The notes beneath the pieces were generated by a model. That model did no database searches, had not been told where the DNA came from, and worked only from the letters and a program-made list of their open reading frames with translations. From Paenibacillus sp. (lineage in GTDB: Bacteria; Bacillota; Bacilli; Paenibacillales; NBRC-103111): a stretch of DNA of 26,839 nucleotides. The translations under genes were made by a program, and so were the position numbers. Shown here in pieces: positions 1 to 6,298 of the stretch. Within the stretch, counting starts at the first letter, position 1, and every line of letters begins with the position of its first letter. The stretch lies in contig JARBUQ010000006.1 in assembly GCA_029239545.1 (NCBI GenBank), positions 1-26,839 on the forward strand. Reading direction: 5' to 3'.

Positions 1-2
1 GC

Positions 3-500
3 AAGAAAATATCGTTTGAGCGGTACTTGCAAATCGAGTTTCTTGAGAAAATCATTCATACCGCCAATCAGCGGCTGCAGCGAATGTCGAACGGACAATA
101 TTACCTGGTGCGCAGCGACCGTCTGGAGAAACGGGGCAAGCAGAGCGGTCTCGGCCTGGATGTGTATGACAATTATACTGGCCAACTGAGGGATGTGAAG
201 ACGATGTCCGGTGGGGAAAAATTCAATGCATCCCTCTGTCTCGCACTTGGTATGGCTGATGTCATTCAATCCTATGAGGGGGGAATCTCAATCGAGACGA
301 TGTTCATTGACGAGGGCTTCGGCTCACTGGACGAGGAATCCTTGAACAAAGCGATCGATACGCTCATTGACCTGCAGCAAACGGGACGAATGATTGGCGT
401 AATCTCGCATGTACAGGAGCTGAAACAAGCGATCCCGGCGATTCTGGAAGTGAAGAAAACGAAGGAAGGCTGCAGTTACACGCATTTTCAAGTAAGCTAG
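3..500 (+). CDS. sbcC: SbcC exonuclease subunit, C-terminal part (5' end outside window)
   Basis: This is the last 165 codons of the SMC-like ATPase subunit of the SbcCD nuclease, which processes hairpins and blocked DNA ends together with SbcD. The frame is open from the first bases of the window, so the beginning is missing. The segment carries the C-terminal half of the split ATPase head: the ABC signature motif MSGGEKF (about residues 70-76 of this fragment), then a Walker B stretch TMFIDEGFGSLDEESL with the D-loop, and the switch histidine in VISHVQEL. The family usually has about 1000-1150 residues, so only the head is visible. The gene ends with TAG at 498-500. sbcD would be expected upstream, outside the window. 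Identification is firm from the combined motifs and the ISFERYLQIEFLEKII stretch typical of SbcC. Confidence 0.93.
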   Translation, partial: KKISFERYLQIEFLEKIIHTANQRLQRMSNGQYYLVRSDRLEKRGKQSGLGLDVYDNYTGQLRDVKTMSGGEKFNASLCLALGMADVIQSYEGGISIETMFIDEGFGSLDEESLNKAIDTLIDLQQTGRMIGVISHVQELKQAIPAILEVKKTKEGCSYTHFQVS

Positions 501-521
501 CTGGTGAATTCCTGTCCTAAA

Positions 522-560
522 ACACTACTCTTCGCATAACAATGTTGTAAAGAGGAGTGT
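522..560 (+). promoter_or_regulatory. Hairpin enclosing the ribosome binding site of the next gene
   Basis: ACACTACTCTT (522-532) pairs with AAGAGGAGTGT (550-560) in 10 of 11 positions, with one A/G mismatch. The 3' arm contains the whole AGAGGAG ribosome binding site of the ATG at 567. There is no T-run after it, so it does not look like an intrinsic terminator for sbcC. Folding would hide the RBS. A protein- or temperature-dependent role is inference. Confidence 0.5.
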
Positions 561-566
561 GAGCCG

Positions 567-886
567 ATGGATCAAAAAAGCATAAGGAAATCGAGCTGGA
601 GCTCGCGGCATTGCGCAGCGACATTATTGCCCATTGTGAGCAGTTGGAGACAGGTGAGCTTGAGGCTGGCAGCTACAAGGTGAAGATTGTTCGCCAGGAG
701 CGTAAGGAGTACGATGATCAGAGACTTTACGAGGCTCTCCCCGATCCGGATGTATGGCGCATGTTATCGCGAGCAGACCCAGCCAAAATTACCAGCCTGT
801 TGAAGCTTAATGTTATCTCGGAGGAGAAGCTTAAAGATACTTTCTCCGTGAAAAGTATAAGCTTGCTTCAAGTAGATAAGAAGTGA
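567..886 (+). CDS. Small hypothetical protein, frame broken (-1) at an A6 run near the start
   Basis: I do not recognise the family. ATG 567 has an excellent RBS (AGAGGAG, 9 bases upstream), but its frame gives only about 36 unrelated codons. The plausible protein lies in the -1 frame. If the reading frame drops back by one base after the AAA codon at 576-578, the start MDQK joins KHKEIELELAAL and continues to TGA at 886, giving 106 residues. The product is charged and helix-rich (Glu, Lys, Leu), with no signal peptide or membrane segment. The break lies in CAAAAAAG at 573-580. One extra A would restore the frame, so a sequencing or assembly error, a real mutation, or slippage are all possible. 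A TTG at 611, with GGAG about 10 bases upstream, could start a 91-residue version without any shift. The upstream hairpin covers the RBS of ATG 567. Confidence 0.55.
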
Positions 887-924
887 GACTCATCGATCAT
901 TACAACTTTTATTGACGTACAGGC

Positions 925-951
925 ACGCATCCGCCTAAGCCCACATACACT
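925..951 (+). promoter_or_regulatory. Candidate sigma-K / sigma-E promoter of sigK
   Basis: CATACACT at 944-951 fits the sigma-E -10 consensus (CATACAMT) exactly. With the following C it also nearly fits the sigma-K -10 (CATANNNTA). An AC dinucleotide lies at 925-926 with a 17-base spacer, as expected for a sigma-K -35. No good sigma-E -35 is visible. The start codon is 33 bases downstream. In B. subtilis, sigK is transcribed by both forms of polymerase, so the placement makes sense. Confidence 0.5.
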
Positions 952-983
952 CTAATAATACTGTCGCATGGGGTGATGATGGA

Positions 984-1685
984 GTGCCTGGTTTCTTTAC
1001 TGCATTTGCTTTTTTTATCAAAGAATTGATGCTGCTCGTTTCCTATGTGAAAAACAATGCGTTTCCTCAACCATTAACGGAGGAAGACGAGGAGAAGCAT
1101 CTGCGCCGCATGGCCGAAGGCGACCAGAAATCCCGCAACCTGCTGATCGAGCACAACTTGCGACTTGTGGCGCATATCGTCAAGAAGTTTGATAATACAG
1201 GAGAGGACCTGGAAGACCTGATCTCAATTGGAACGATTGGTTTGATCAAGGCGATTGAGAGCTTTTCACCTGACAAAGGAACCAAGCTGGCTACATTCGC
1301 TGCCAGATGTATCGAGAATGAGATACTTATGCACTTGAGGTCCCTCAAGAAAACCCGCAAGGACGTGTCGCTTCACGATCCGATCGGAACGGATAAAGAA
1401 GGCAACGAAATTACATTGATTGATATTTTGGGTACGGAAGCCGATGATGTTGTTGACAAGGTGCAGCTTAAGATCGAGAAGTCCAAGATATACAAGAACC
1501 TGGATATACTTGACGAGCGGGAAAAAGAAGTGGTAATCGGGCGCTTTGGCTTGGAGCATGGCGGGGAAGAGCGGACGCAGCGTGAGATTGCCAAAGAGCT
1601 GGGAATAAGCCGTTCCTATGTATCGCGGATCGAAAAAAGGGCGCTAATGAAGTTATATCATGAATTCTATAAAATAAAACGTTGA
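984..1685 (+). CDS. sigK: RNA polymerase sporulation sigma factor SigK (pro-sigma-K), uninterrupted
   Basis: This is the late mother-cell sigma factor that directs coat and maturation genes in sporulation. The 233-residue product aligns over its whole length with Bacillus SigK: an N-terminal hydrophobic pro-sequence of about 20 residues ending in ...LLVS, then YVKNNAFPQPL, the usual start of the mature factor after SpoIVFB cleavage. Region 2 (NLRLVAHIVKKF, DLISIGTIGLIKAI, TKLATFAARCIENEI) is intact, as is the region 4.2 helix-turn-helix (TQREIAKELGISRSYVSRIE). The start is GTG 984, with a G-rich RBS about 6-10 bases upstream. The gene is a single continuous frame, so no skin element splits it here. 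It stands alone, between a mother-cell type promoter and an intrinsic terminator. Confidence 0.95.
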   Translation: MPGFFTAFAFFIKELMLLVSYVKNNAFPQPLTEEDEEKHLRRMAEGDQKSRNLLIEHNLRLVAHIVKKFDNTGEDLEDLISIGTIGLIKAIESFSPDKGTKLATFAARCIENEILMHLRSLKKTRKDVSLHDPIGTDKEGNEITLIDILGTEADDVVDKVQLKIEKSKIYKNLDILDEREKEVVIGRFGLEHGGEERTQREIAKELGISRSYVSRIEKRALMKLYHEFYKIKR

Positions 1686-1707
1686 TAATGTAGTTATGAT
1701 TGATTCT

Positions 1708-1736
1708 AAGATGCCAAAAAAAAGGCATCTTTTTTT
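1708..1736 (+). terminator. Intrinsic terminator of sigK
   Basis: AAGATGCC (1708-1715) and GGCATCTT (1724-1731) form a perfect 8-bp stem around an A8 loop, followed by a T-run to 1736. It begins 22 bases after the sigK stop. Confidence 0.9.
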
Positions 1737-1739
1737 GTT

Positions 1740-2030
1740 GCAGCTAAAGTTGCTAATGGGGACGCTGCGAACCAAAAAGGTCCCAGGCTTGGGTCAGCGG
1801 TCAGGATAACCTGTTGGGTAAAGTGCGAGGGAAATGGTGGAGAGTCAGGTTAAAAAGCAAGTTGGATAGGATGTGATTTTAGTGAGGCCGTTTGGCGGAC
1901 TTGAGATAACTGGAGATCCGCTATAGGAGCCCAAACAGGGGAGATCGTCGTTTTGGGGACACACGGTAGTTCCGTTATATTTGTCCAAAAGCACACATTG
2001 CGGGTTTATGCGGACACAGTGAGCTTGCCT
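1740..2030. repeat. Gene-free stretch, possibly a decayed dispersed intergenic repeat
   Basis: No coding frame with an RBS or recognisable product is present. The stretch carries loosely repeated modules: CGGACTTGAGATAAC near 1897, GGAGATCCGCTAT near 1912, GGGGACAC near 1955, GTTCCGTTATATTTGTCC near 1968 and GCGGACACAG near 2010. These GGAC / TCCGTTAT modules resemble, from memory, non-coding repeats that are dispersed in Paenibacillus genomes. That link is inference, because only one copy lies in this window. Confidence 0.3.
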
Positions 2031-2095
2031 TAGACTTTCATCACCTGATCGTATAAGATACAAGTATAAATCAAGGGATGAAAGTAGGAGCCCAC

Positions 2096-2785
2096 ATGTC
2101 CATTCAGCCGAATCCAACCAAGAAAAGCATAAGAGCAATCGTTACAGGAGTTACGGGAATGGTAGGCGAGGGCGTCTTGCACGAGTGCCTCCAACATCCG
2201 GATGTAGAGCATGTTTTGGTAATCAACAGGAAGCCATGTGGAATATCCGATCCGAAGCTAACTGAGATTGTGCACAAAGATTTCTTTGACCTCTCAACAA
2301 TTGCTCCCCAATTGAAGGGGTACAATGCTTGCTTTTTTTGCTTGGGCGTATCATCTGTTGGAATGAATGAAACGGAGTACGGGCGATTAACCTATGATCT
2401 TACTATGCACGTGGCAGGTTTGCTGGCGGGCTTGAATCCGGATATGGTTTTCAATTACGTATCAGGAAGCGGAACAGACAGCACGGAGAAAGGAAAGCGC
2501 ATGTGGGCCAGAATAAAGGGCAAGACCGAAAATCACCTGCTCCAACTTCCCTTCAGGAAGGCTTACATGTTCCGCCCTGGCTACATTCATCCAACCAAAG
2601 GACTTAACAATACTCAAAAATATTACCGGGCTTTATCTTGGCTGTATCCGGCTTTGAGACGTTTCTTGCCGCAATATACAATATCGTTGCAGGAGCTGGG
2701 CTTGGCAATGATTCACTCCGTTCACAAAGGTTATGAATCATCTATTCTGAACAGTACGGATATTGCAAAGCTGGCCGCAAAATAA
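2096..2785 (+). CDS. NAD(P)-binding Rossmann-fold protein, TIP30/epimerase-like
   Basis: The likely role is an NAD(P)-dependent oxidoreductase or nucleotide-sensing protein; the substrate is unknown. The N-terminus holds a dinucleotide-binding strand-turn-helix, AIVTGVTGMVGEGVLHECL, with the GxxGxxG pattern at about residues 17-23. It resembles the atypical SDR group with HTATIP2/TIP30 and many bacterial 'epimerase family' proteins. In place of the classical SDR YxxxK it has WARIK in RMWARIKGKTENHLL, so the usual catalytic Tyr is Trp. The next segment, YMFRPGYIHPTKG, is typical of this group. ATG 2096 is preferred because AGGAG lies 5 bases upstream; ATG 2078 would add six codons but has no usable RBS. 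The product is 229 residues and is monocistronic. A weak promoter-like TTAGAC/TATAAG pair (2030-2057) lies upstream. Confidence 0.75.
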   Translation: MSIQPNPTKKSIRAIVTGVTGMVGEGVLHECLQHPDVEHVLVINRKPCGISDPKLTEIVHKDFFDLSTIAPQLKGYNACFFCLGVSSVGMNETEYGRLTYDLTMHVAGLLAGLNPDMVFNYVSGSGTDSTEKGKRMWARIKGKTENHLLQLPFRKAYMFRPGYIHPTKGLNNTQKYYRALSWLYPALRRFLPQYTISLQELGLAMIHSVHKGYESSILNSTDIAKLAAK

Positions 2786-2824
2786 TAAGAATGTATCCTC
2801 AAGGATGTGTAAAGCATATCTTTT

Positions 2825-3766
2825 TCAACGGGATCCGGATTGTAAGAACCTTAATAGCTCATCGGCGAACTGGCGGGCTCTAATTTCTGTCGTATGTCTG
2901 GATCTCACCATTTCATACCCACGGTGTGCAATTTCCTTTCGGACTGTTTCATGCTTCAAGTAGTGGGCGGCCTTGCTCTTGAAGTTGCTTTCATCAATCT
3001 CTACAAATGTTTCCCCATCCACAAACCCCAGATCTCTCAGTTCCTTGGAGCCAGATGCCAACAACAGCGTGTTGCAGGCGAGTACCTCAAAATATTTGGC
3101 TATCGGATAACCATAAATCAACTGGTCGGTGAAAAATATTTTCGCGCGATTAATTTCCTTGGCAAACCCATCCACTATGAATATCTTTTGCTCTTCTTCT
3201 TTGGAAAAAGTTTTGTAGCCGGGGTGCTCGTGATAAACGAAGCCCTTGACTTGTTTCATTTCCTTGTTAATTTTATAACGTAAAGGATACACCTTTTTGA
3301 ACACAGCACCCATCAGCAAATAATCAATCGTTTTTTTCAAACCGTAATCCTTGAACAGGGGAGTATGAACGTGGAAGGGCATCCACCTGAAACGTGTCGC
3401 GTGCTGGGGAAAATCCCGTAGAAAAGCATCTCTGTAGTGGGAAAAGATTAGGTCGATCTTATTATCCTTAACGAATGCGTTCAGCAAGGGTTGGTTTCTA
3501 TGGAGATCCATGAACAGCAAACCTTTGGGGATTTTGACTTTATCCAGTCCTGTAATCGGTCCGTGGGCCAGGAGAAATCTCTCGAGATTATCAATATAAA
3601 TAAAATCAGGTGTAAAATCGAGCTGGGCGAGAATACGATCAACCGCACCTCCTTCATGGATGAACCTCGCTTGGATACCTGGAAGTTTGGACAACTCCTG
3701 TTTGAAAAATTCCGAAGCTCTCTGATAGGACTTCCTTCTGTCTGTAGTGAAAAATAAAATGTTCAT
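2825..3766 (-). CDS. CgeB-like glycosyltransferase family protein
   Basis: This 313-residue protein has the two-domain layout of GT-B glycosyltransferases related to spore maturation protein CgeB. The N-terminus MNILFFTTDRR begins a Rossmann-like domain. The C-terminal domain has the family signature, here YPIAKYFEVLACNTLLLA (about 220-237), followed by LRDLGFVDGETFVEID and an Arg/His-rich final helix. Such proteins transfer sugar from a nucleotide donor. In Bacillus the cge genes decorate the spore surface under sigma-K, but no clear sigma-K promoter is visible here, so a spore role is inference. The start at 3766 is chosen because AGGAAGAG lies about 5 bases upstream; the frame continues 21 codons further without an RBS. 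It converges with the Rossmann protein gene, leaving a 39-base gap. The acceptor is unknown. Confidence 0.75.
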   Translation of the reverse strand: MNILFFTTDRRKSYQRASEFFKQELSKLPGIQARFIHEGGAVDRILAQLDFTPDFIYIDNLERFLLAHGPITGLDKVKIPKGLLFMDLHRNQPLLNAFVKDNKIDLIFSHYRDAFLRDFPQHATRFRWMPFHVHTPLFKDYGLKKTIDYLLMGAVFKKVYPLRYKINKEMKQVKGFVYHEHPGYKTFSKEEEQKIFIVDGFAKEINRAKIFFTDQLIYGYPIAKYFEVLACNTLLLASGSKELRDLGFVDGETFVEIDESNFKSKAAHYLKHETVRKEIAHRGYEMVRSRHTTEIRARQFADELLRFLQSGSR

Positions 3767-3887
3767 ATAGTCTCTTCCTTTCGAAGGTGCTTCGACATTG
3801 GAAAAAATGATAGATTGCAGCTGAAGCATGCTTTCTATTCACTATATGAATCACTTATCCATTTGGACTAGACATATGATAGAGGCT

Positions 3888-3928
3888 GCATATATAAAAT
3901 AACCGCCAGATTCAGCCATCTGACGGTT
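3888..3928 (-). terminator. Intrinsic terminator of the araC-type gene
   Basis: On the minus strand AACCGTCAGAT and ATCTGGCGGTT (3901-3911 with 3918-3928, one mismatch) form a stem with a 6-base loop, followed by ATTTTATAT. It lies just after the AraC-type stop at 3941. Confidence 0.8.
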
Positions 3929-3940
3929 GCGATTGCCTGG

Positions 3941-4825
3941 CTATGCTTCCGGGGCTGTGACTCTGTGTGTATCCCGAAAATCAGATGCGCTCATGCCAAG
4001 CGTTTCTTTAAACACACGCGTGAAGGAGCGCAGCGATGAGAAGCCTACGTCGTAAGCGATTTCGGATATCGACATTTCGGTTGCAGCGAGCAGGCTGGAA
4101 GCTCGGCGCACGCGGAGCAAGTGCAAATATTCCAGAAAGTTTTTTCCGATCAGACGTTTGAAGGAGTTGCGGACCACAAAGATACTGACACCAAAACGGT
4201 TCGCAACATGCTCAAGCGACAGTGCTTCCTCCATAAAATGCGTGTTCACGTACTTAATAAATTCCCACTCTGCAGGCTGCGTGGTGATGGCCTGTTTCGT
4301 AGCAGAAGTGAAATCCGGATGGTTGCGGAAGAACAAATAGATCGTTTCTAACAGCTTGATCCTCATAAAGCCCTGCTTACCGAGCGTATCAGAAGTATAC
4401 TCAGACTCAATCGAGCTTAGCGCGGCCATCAAAGATTCGAAGGCTGACTCAGGCAGGTCGTAGTAAGGTGTGGAATCGTCGGATAACTTAACGAGCCATT
4501 GACCGACTTCCGAGAACTCAGCCTGGAATAACAAGTTAATATCGAACATAACGCAGAACTTTCGCAGCGGCTTGCCTGCATCGATAGTAAGAGCATGTAG
4601 ATGATGAGGCAGAAGCACACATATGCTTCCAGGCTTCAACTGGTGCTCCGCTCCATTAATAATTTCGGTTCCGCTGCCTTCGGTTACCAAGGAGATTTCA
4701 ACGAATTCATGATGATGCACAGGATAACTGCTGGTTACACTATAATGTGTTATATAGAGAGGCAATTCGCCCTTTTTGAAATTATTCAGTCTAAGACTGT
4801 CCTGGAAAATTGGAAAGTGGGTCAT
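3941..4825 (-). CDS. AraC-family transcriptional regulator with cupin sensor domain
   Basis: This is a 294-residue ligand-responsive DNA-binding regulator. The N-terminal half is a cupin-like domain (PVHHHEFVEISLVTEGSG, about 35-52; LKPGSICVLLPHHLHAL, about 63-79), the usual effector-binding jelly roll. The C-terminus has two helix-turn-helix motifs: SLEHVANRFGVSIFVVRNSFK (about 203-223) and SISEIAYDVGFSSLRSFTRVFK (about 252-273), the latter with the typical AraC signature. ATG 4825 is chosen because GAGGAG lies about 6 bases upstream on the minus strand; the open frame upstream to 5056 runs into the neighbour and lacks an RBS. It is divergent from the DegT-type aminotransferase, with 163 bases between the starts, so it probably controls that gene and perhaps itself. 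The effector cannot be read from sequence. Confidence 0.88.
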   Translation of the reverse strand: MTHFPIFQDSLRLNNFKKGELPLYITHYSVTSSYPVHHHEFVEISLVTEGSGTEIINGAEHQLKPGSICVLLPHHLHALTIDAGKPLRKFCVMFDINLLFQAEFSEVGQWLVKLSDDSTPYYDLPESAFESLMAALSSIESEYTSDTLGKQGFMRIKLLETIYLFFRNHPDFTSATKQAITTQPAEWEFIKYVNTHFMEEALSLEHVANRFGVSIFVVRNSFKRLIGKNFLEYLHLLRVRRASSLLAATEMSISEIAYDVGFSSLRSFTRVFKETLGMSASDFRDTHRVTAPEA

Positions 4826-4872
4826 AAAACGCTCCTCGCTCAGCAATAATGGGAATGAGTTGTGCTTTCTAT

Positions 4873-4881
4873 ATTGTAGCA
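4873..4881 (-). promoter_or_regulatory. Extended -10 promoter of the araC-type gene
   Basis: The minus strand reads TGCTACAAT: an extended -10 TG followed one base later by TACAAT (4873-4878). No good -35 lies upstream, as is common for extended -10 promoters. The start codon is 48 bases downstream. Confidence 0.45.
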
Positions 4882-4894
4882 ATTTTTGACCTGT

Positions 4895-4908
4895 ATTTAT
4901 ATATAAAT
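4895..4908. promoter_or_regulatory. Perfect 14-bp AT palindrome between araC-type gene and degT-type gene
   Basis: ATTTATATATAAAT is a perfect palindrome. It is centred about 35 bases upstream of the degT-type -10 and about 25 bases upstream of the AraC -10, so it could be a shared operator or an UP-like element. A match to any known AraC-family site cannot be claimed. Confidence 0.35.
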
Positions 4909-4935
4909 TGGCGTGTAACCGTTTCATACGAGTAC

Positions 4936-4941
4936 TATAAT
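4936..4941 (+). promoter_or_regulatory. Consensus -10 of the aminotransferase gene with poor -35
   Basis: TATAAT at 4936-4941 is a perfect sigma-A -10, but the -35 positions 16-18 bases upstream read GTGTAA or similar. A strong -10 with a poor -35 is the usual form of an activator-dependent promoter and fits control by the divergent AraC protein. Confidence 0.5.
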
Positions 4942-4962
4942 GAAGGCAAATTGAAGGCAAAT
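4941..4962 (+). repeat. Tandem 11-bp direct repeat in the 5' leader
   Basis: TGAAGGCAAAT occurs twice in perfect tandem (4941-4951 and 4952-4962), immediately downstream of the -10. It may be a small duplication or two half-sites one helical turn apart. Confidence 0.6.
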
Positions 4963-4988
4963 TTAGATCCACAAAGGGGATATTCGCG

Positions 4989-6245
4989 ATGACTGATAAG
5001 CAACTGGCTATACATGGCGGACAGAAGACGAAGACAACTGCATTCGGAACAGGCAAGCGATTCGGACTCGATGAGGCACAGCAGCTTTTAGAAGCGCTTG
5101 AGCAGAATACTCTTTTCTATCATTTTGGCAAAAAAGTGAAGCAATTTCTCAGTGATTTCAACGAGTTGTATGGAGTCAAATACAGTGTGGCAACAACTTC
5201 AGGAACAGCGTCCATTCACGTTGCGCTCGGTGCGCTCGGGACTACGGTTGGGGATGAAATTATTACTAGCCCAATAACGGACCAAGGCACATTGATCGGG
5301 ATTTTGTATCAGAATGCGATTCCTGTTTTTGCTGACCTTGACCCGAATACTTACAATATGGATCCCAAATCGATTGAAGCCAAAATTACACCTCGTACCA
5401 AAGCTATCGTTGTTGTACATTTGGCCGGCAATCCTGCTGATATGGATCCGATTATGGAAATTGCCCGCAAGCATAACCTGAAGGTTATTGAAGATTGTGC
5501 CCAAAGCTATTTGACCAAGTACAAAGGGCGTCTGGTCGGAACAATCGGACACTACGGCTGCTTCAGCACGAATGATTTCAAGCATATATCCACAGGGGAC
5601 GGCGGAATTGTAACGGTTAACTCCGGAGAAGAGCAAGACTATTTGGCAACCCACGCCTTCGCTGATAAAAACTTCAAACGGTTTGGTGATACGGTCCAAA
5701 AGGATCTGCATTTCCTTGCTCCGAATTACCGGATGACTGAATTGCAAGGAGCTGTCGGGATAGCGCAACTGAAGAAGCTGCCTTGGATATGCGATCAACG
5801 CCATATATTCGGTGACCGGATTACTCAAGGGATCAGCGGTTTACCGGGCATTCAACCACATAAGGTTGAAGAAGGCAATTCTTGCACATACTGGTTCTAC
5901 ATGCTGCGTCTGGATGAGTCACAATTGACTTGCACGCGCCAAGAGTTCAGTGATGCACTGTCCGCGGAAGGCATTCCGAATACGGCGGGATATATATCAG
6001 CGGTAATGTACATGCAGCCTATATTCCAGAAGCGCCAAGCTTACCTGGGCAGTCATTATCCCTTCGACATTACAGGGGTTACTTATCATGAGGGAGACTG
6101 TCCGAACGCGGAAGCGATTCTGGAAACAGCGATTCGCCTCGGAGTGAATGAATTTTATACAGAACAGGACATCGAAGATATGATTGCAGCTATTCGCAAG
6201 GTGGCTAATCATTTCGCCAAAGTACCTGTTGTGGAGAATGCATAA
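4989..6245 (+). CDS. DegT/DnrJ/EryC1/StrS family PLP-dependent aminotransferase
   Basis: This 418-residue enzyme is a fold-type I aminotransferase of the sugar/cyclitol group, which transfers an amino group from glutamate or glutamine to a keto-sugar. The PLP site is visible: TTSGTAS (69-75) for the phosphate, the acid of VIEDCAQS (D169) for the pyridine nitrogen, and the Schiff-base lysine K198 in STNDFKHISTGDGG. C-terminal SAVMYMQPIFQKR is a typical substrate-site region. It resembles enzymes such as scyllo-inosose or perosamine aminotransferases, but the substrate cannot be assigned. ATG 4989 has AAAGGGGA about 7 bases upstream. No other sugar-nucleotide gene is nearby, so it is a stand-alone gene controlled by its own divergent AraC regulator. 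It ends at a bidirectional terminator shared with the MMPL gene. Confidence 0.88.
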   Translation: MTDKQLAIHGGQKTKTTAFGTGKRFGLDEAQQLLEALEQNTLFYHFGKKVKQFLSDFNELYGVKYSVATTSGTASIHVALGALGTTVGDEIITSPITDQGTLIGILYQNAIPVFADLDPNTYNMDPKSIEAKITPRTKAIVVVHLAGNPADMDPIMEIARKHNLKVIEDCAQSYLTKYKGRLVGTIGHYGCFSTNDFKHISTGDGGIVTVNSGEEQDYLATHAFADKNFKRFGDTVQKDLHFLAPNYRMTELQGAVGIAQLKKLPWICDQRHIFGDRITQGISGLPGIQPHKVEEGNSCTYWFYMLRLDESQLTCTRQEFSDALSAEGIPNTAGYISAVMYMQPIFQKRQAYLGSHYPFDITGVTYHEGDCPNAEAILETAIRLGVNEFYTEQDIEDMIAAIRKVANHFAKVPVVENA

Positions 6246-6254
6246 GAGCAGCAA

Positions 6255-6297
6255 ACAAATAAACCTGATCGGGCAAGCCCCGGTCAGGTTTATTTGT
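6255..6297. terminator. Bidirectional terminator between the aminotransferase and MMPL genes
   Basis: ACAAATAAACCTGATCGGG (6255-6273) pairs with the complementary arm ending at 6297 around a short loop, with two small mismatches. The A-rich and T-rich outer arms supply U-tracts in both directions. It fills the gap between two convergent stops. Confidence 0.85.
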
Positions 6298-6298
6298 A

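Noticed and set aside
984..1685. skin-type interruption of sigK
   Set aside because: The sigK frame is continuous from pro-sequence to region 4.2; no recombinase or junction is present.
2894..3283. 129-codon open frame on the plus strand
   Set aside because: Antisense to the CgeB-like gene and without an RBS.
4826..5056. 77-codon N-terminal extension of the AraC regulator
   Set aside because: It would cross the intergenic control region and the start of the divergent gene; the ATG at 4825 has a proper RBS and gives the normal family length.
5199..5828. 209-codon open frame on the minus strand
   Set aside because: Antisense to the aminotransferase gene, which has clear PLP motifs; no RBS or recognisable product.
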